Origin: Pseudomonas graminis | Lineage (GTDB): Bacteria > Pseudomonadota > Gammaproteobacteria > Pseudomonadales > Pseudomonadaceae | Direction: 5' to 3' | Length of the DNA stretch: 64,000 bases | NCBI RefSeq assembly: GCF_002093745.1 | Contig: NZ_MTSB01000022.1 | Location: 5,851 to 69,850, forward strand | Notes under the pieces: model-generated | What the model was told of the DNA's origin: nothing | What the model saw: the letters and a program-made list of their open reading frames with translations, nothing else | Databases searched by the model: none | Shown: piece by piece, positions 63,501-64,000 of the stretch | How positions within the stretch are numbered: the stretch's first letter is position 1 | Layout: every line of letters starts with the position of its first letter | Program-made: the position numbers and the translations under genes

Positions 63501-64000
63501 CACCAGGTCATAACCGTCACGCGCCACGCTGACATCAGCCGCATTGAGGTCAACCAGTTTGACCTGGTCGACCTTGCCGACACGGCTTTCGTTGGCGTAG
63601 TAGATCGTGTCCTGGCCCGAGCCCTTGCCGAACAGGTAGGTATCGTCTCCGGTGCCACCATCCAGACGATCATTGCCGGCACCGCCATCGAGCACATCAT
63701 TTCCGGCGCCGCCGTTAAGGGTGTCATTGCCTGCGTCACCATTGAGGTAATCGTCACCCTCATCGCCGTTTAGCGAGTCGGCACCGTCCCCCCCCAACAG
63801 CCTGTCCTGCCCTGCACCGCCGTACAACGTATCGTCGTCTATGCCGCCATCGATCAGATCGTCGCTGGCAAAACCGGTCAGGACCTGGGCTGCGTCACTG
63901 CTCTTGAGCACCTGCGCCTTGATGATCGATTGATCCCAGTTACTACCATCGGCAAACTGGATGCGGTCGATCTGATAACCCGAGGTCGCATCGCTCATGA
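60543..64000 (-). CDS. Giant RTX calcium-binding (hemolysin-type) protein, 3' part
   Basis: The C-terminal ~1,150 residues of a larger protein that continues past base 64000; the first visible Met (MSDATSGYQIDRI) is internal. Modules alternate RTX nonapeptide blocks (GGAGNDxLxGG-type, calcium beta-rolls) with a HCBP-related segment (DTIYYANExRVGKLDTVKL...LLIRVxGTxDSLRVxxHF...GYQIDRIQFADGSxW). The modules repeat every 182 residues. The last ~60 residues (LLDSQVQSLVDKMASFG...LDAVLAANWQ) lack RTX motifs and should carry the type I secretion signal. Secreted toxin, adhesin or enzyme cannot be decided without the N-terminus. Confidence 0.92.
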   Translation of the reverse strand, partial: MSDATSGYQIDRIQFADGSNWDQSIIKAQVLKSSDAAQVLTGFASDDLIDGGIDDDTLYGGAGQDRLLGGDGADSLNGDEGDDYLNGDAGNDTLNGGAGNDVLDGGAGNDRLDGGTGDDTYLFGKGSGQDTIYYANESRVGKVDQVKLVDLNAADVSVARDGYDLVIRINGTTDTLRVTYHFMSDATAGYQVDRIVFADDSFWDQTAIKAQVLQGTEADETLAGTGSDDIINAAAGDDVVNGGSGNDTLSGGIGADTLNGEDGNDVLNGGDGKDTLYGGNGNDQLDGGAGNDMLDGGNGDDIYLFGKGSGQDSVYYAYEGRADKLDTVKLIGLNATDVSVRRESNDLLIRVLGTTDSLRVVSHFTNDATYGYQIDQIQFADGSTWNQAAIRSAVLQGTDADETLAGTASDDSIDAGAGDDTVNGGSGNDTLSGSKGADTLNGEAGDDLMLGGLGNDTLNGGLGNDILDGGAGNDRLDGGDGDDTYLFAKGAGQDTIYYAYENRVGKLDTVKLVDLNAADVSVRRDGNDLLIRVLGSTDSLRVVYHFQSDATGGYQIDRIQFADGSFWDQAAIKNQVLQGSEVEETLSGTGGDDVIDAGAGDDIINGAAGNDTLAGNAGADSLNGNEGNDLLLGGAGNDSLIGGTGDDILDGGLGNDQLDGGEGNDTYLFGKGAGQDTIYYAYENREGKLDTIKLTDLNASDVSVRRDGNDLIIRVLGSTDSLRVVYHFQGDAAGGYQIDRIQFADGSFWDQSQIKSQVMQGSDIDETLSGTSGNDLIDAGAGDDTVNGGSGNDTLSGGAGADTLNGDGDNDLLQGGAGNDALYGGDGNDVLDGGAGNDQLNGGDGDDTYLFGKGAGQDTIYYANEARVGKLDTVKLADLNVSDVSITRDSSDLLIRVNGTNDSLRVMNHFAEDATSGYQIDQLQFADGTLWNQSAIKSQVLLGNSSDQTLRGYASGDVINAGDGDDNASGAAGNDSIYGGKGLDTLYGDEGDDRLYGESGNDTLYGGAGNDVLNGGTGNDSLIGGDGSDIYEINIGSGRDVINNYDVSSGTDVLQFGTEVSLEDLWFRRSGSDLEVSIIDTNDKVLVSNWYAANYYQVDQFKTADGKTLLDSQVQSLVDKMASFGVDAGAERNLTAAQQTQLDAVLAANWQ
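61202..64000. repeat. Exact-period 546-bp tandem repeats in the RTX gene
   Basis: The segment beginning GATxCCAGAxxxTGCCATC recurs at 61202, 61748, 62294, 62840, 63386 and 63932, always 546 bp apart, so five full units have no net indels and the array runs off the window. Units differ by point changes, not length. Confidence 0.95.

Noticed and set aside
60543-64000. Regular 546-bp repeats as a CRISPR or satellite
   Set aside because: Units are coding, 182 residues long, with RTX motifs and no spacer/repeat structure.

Overview
The window is ordinary, gene-dense, GC-rich chromosome of a Pseudomonas, most likely the P. syringae group. The evidence is a single PrrF sRNA behind a Fur box, the dksA-gluQ-cbrX-cbrA-cbrB-crcZ-pcnB-folK-panB-panC-pgi order, the ampE-ampD-DUF1631-nadC block beside divergent pilA/pilBCD-coaE-yacG, and a very large RTX protein. 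The species is inferred from gene order and remembered protein similarity, not from a search.

Layout. 1-10 kb: 5' end of ilvI, a DUF4124 protein, a YqcC/TPR-lipoprotein pair, mrcB (PBP1B), a two-domain kinase-like protein, a pentapeptide protein, prrF, deoC, a Rieske protein, sfsA and an aminotransferase. 10-17.5 kb: dksA, a hairpin-rich repeat block, gluQ, and the carbon-control locus cbrX-cbrA-cbrB, followed by the sigma54-dependent sRNA crcZ. 17.5-25.7 kb: pcnB-folK, panB-panC, a 48-bp remnant of panD, pgi, a DUF2236 protein and a thiolase. 25.6-33.4 kb: the fructose PTS operon fruBKA, divergent fruR, and a TatD-family hydrolase. 33.4-38.4 kb: ampE-ampD, a DUF1631 protein and nadC.

38.4-52.7 kb is the accessory heart of the window: a complete Ter (tellurite/stress response) island placed between nadC and pilA. 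A 13-gene minus-strand operon reads ATP-grasp, TerD-trypsin fusion, PRTase-TRSP, HAD, StiP-type PRTase, CitE-like aldolase, HAD, terZ, terA, terB, terC, terD, terE. Two plus-strand genes (GYF-AIM24 protein and terF) converge on it at a shared bidirectional terminator. The first seven genes resemble a small-molecule (nucleotide or nucleoside-like) synthesis module; the last six are the metal/calcium-binding and membrane core. No integrase, transposase or tRNA flanks the island.

52.7-64 kb: a DUF1523 membrane protein, a glutathione S-transferase divergent from an HxlR regulator with two palindromic candidate operators, the type IV pilus genes pilA (own sigma54 promoter) and pilBCD, coaE, yacG, a small Cys-rich ORF, and the 3' part of a giant RTX protein built on an exact 546-bp (182-aa) tandem period that runs off the window.

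The clearest items for follow-up are the trypsin-fused TerD in the Ter island, the erased panD, the hexanucleotide repeat inside terA, the strictly periodic RTX gene, and the small RNAs with visible promoters.
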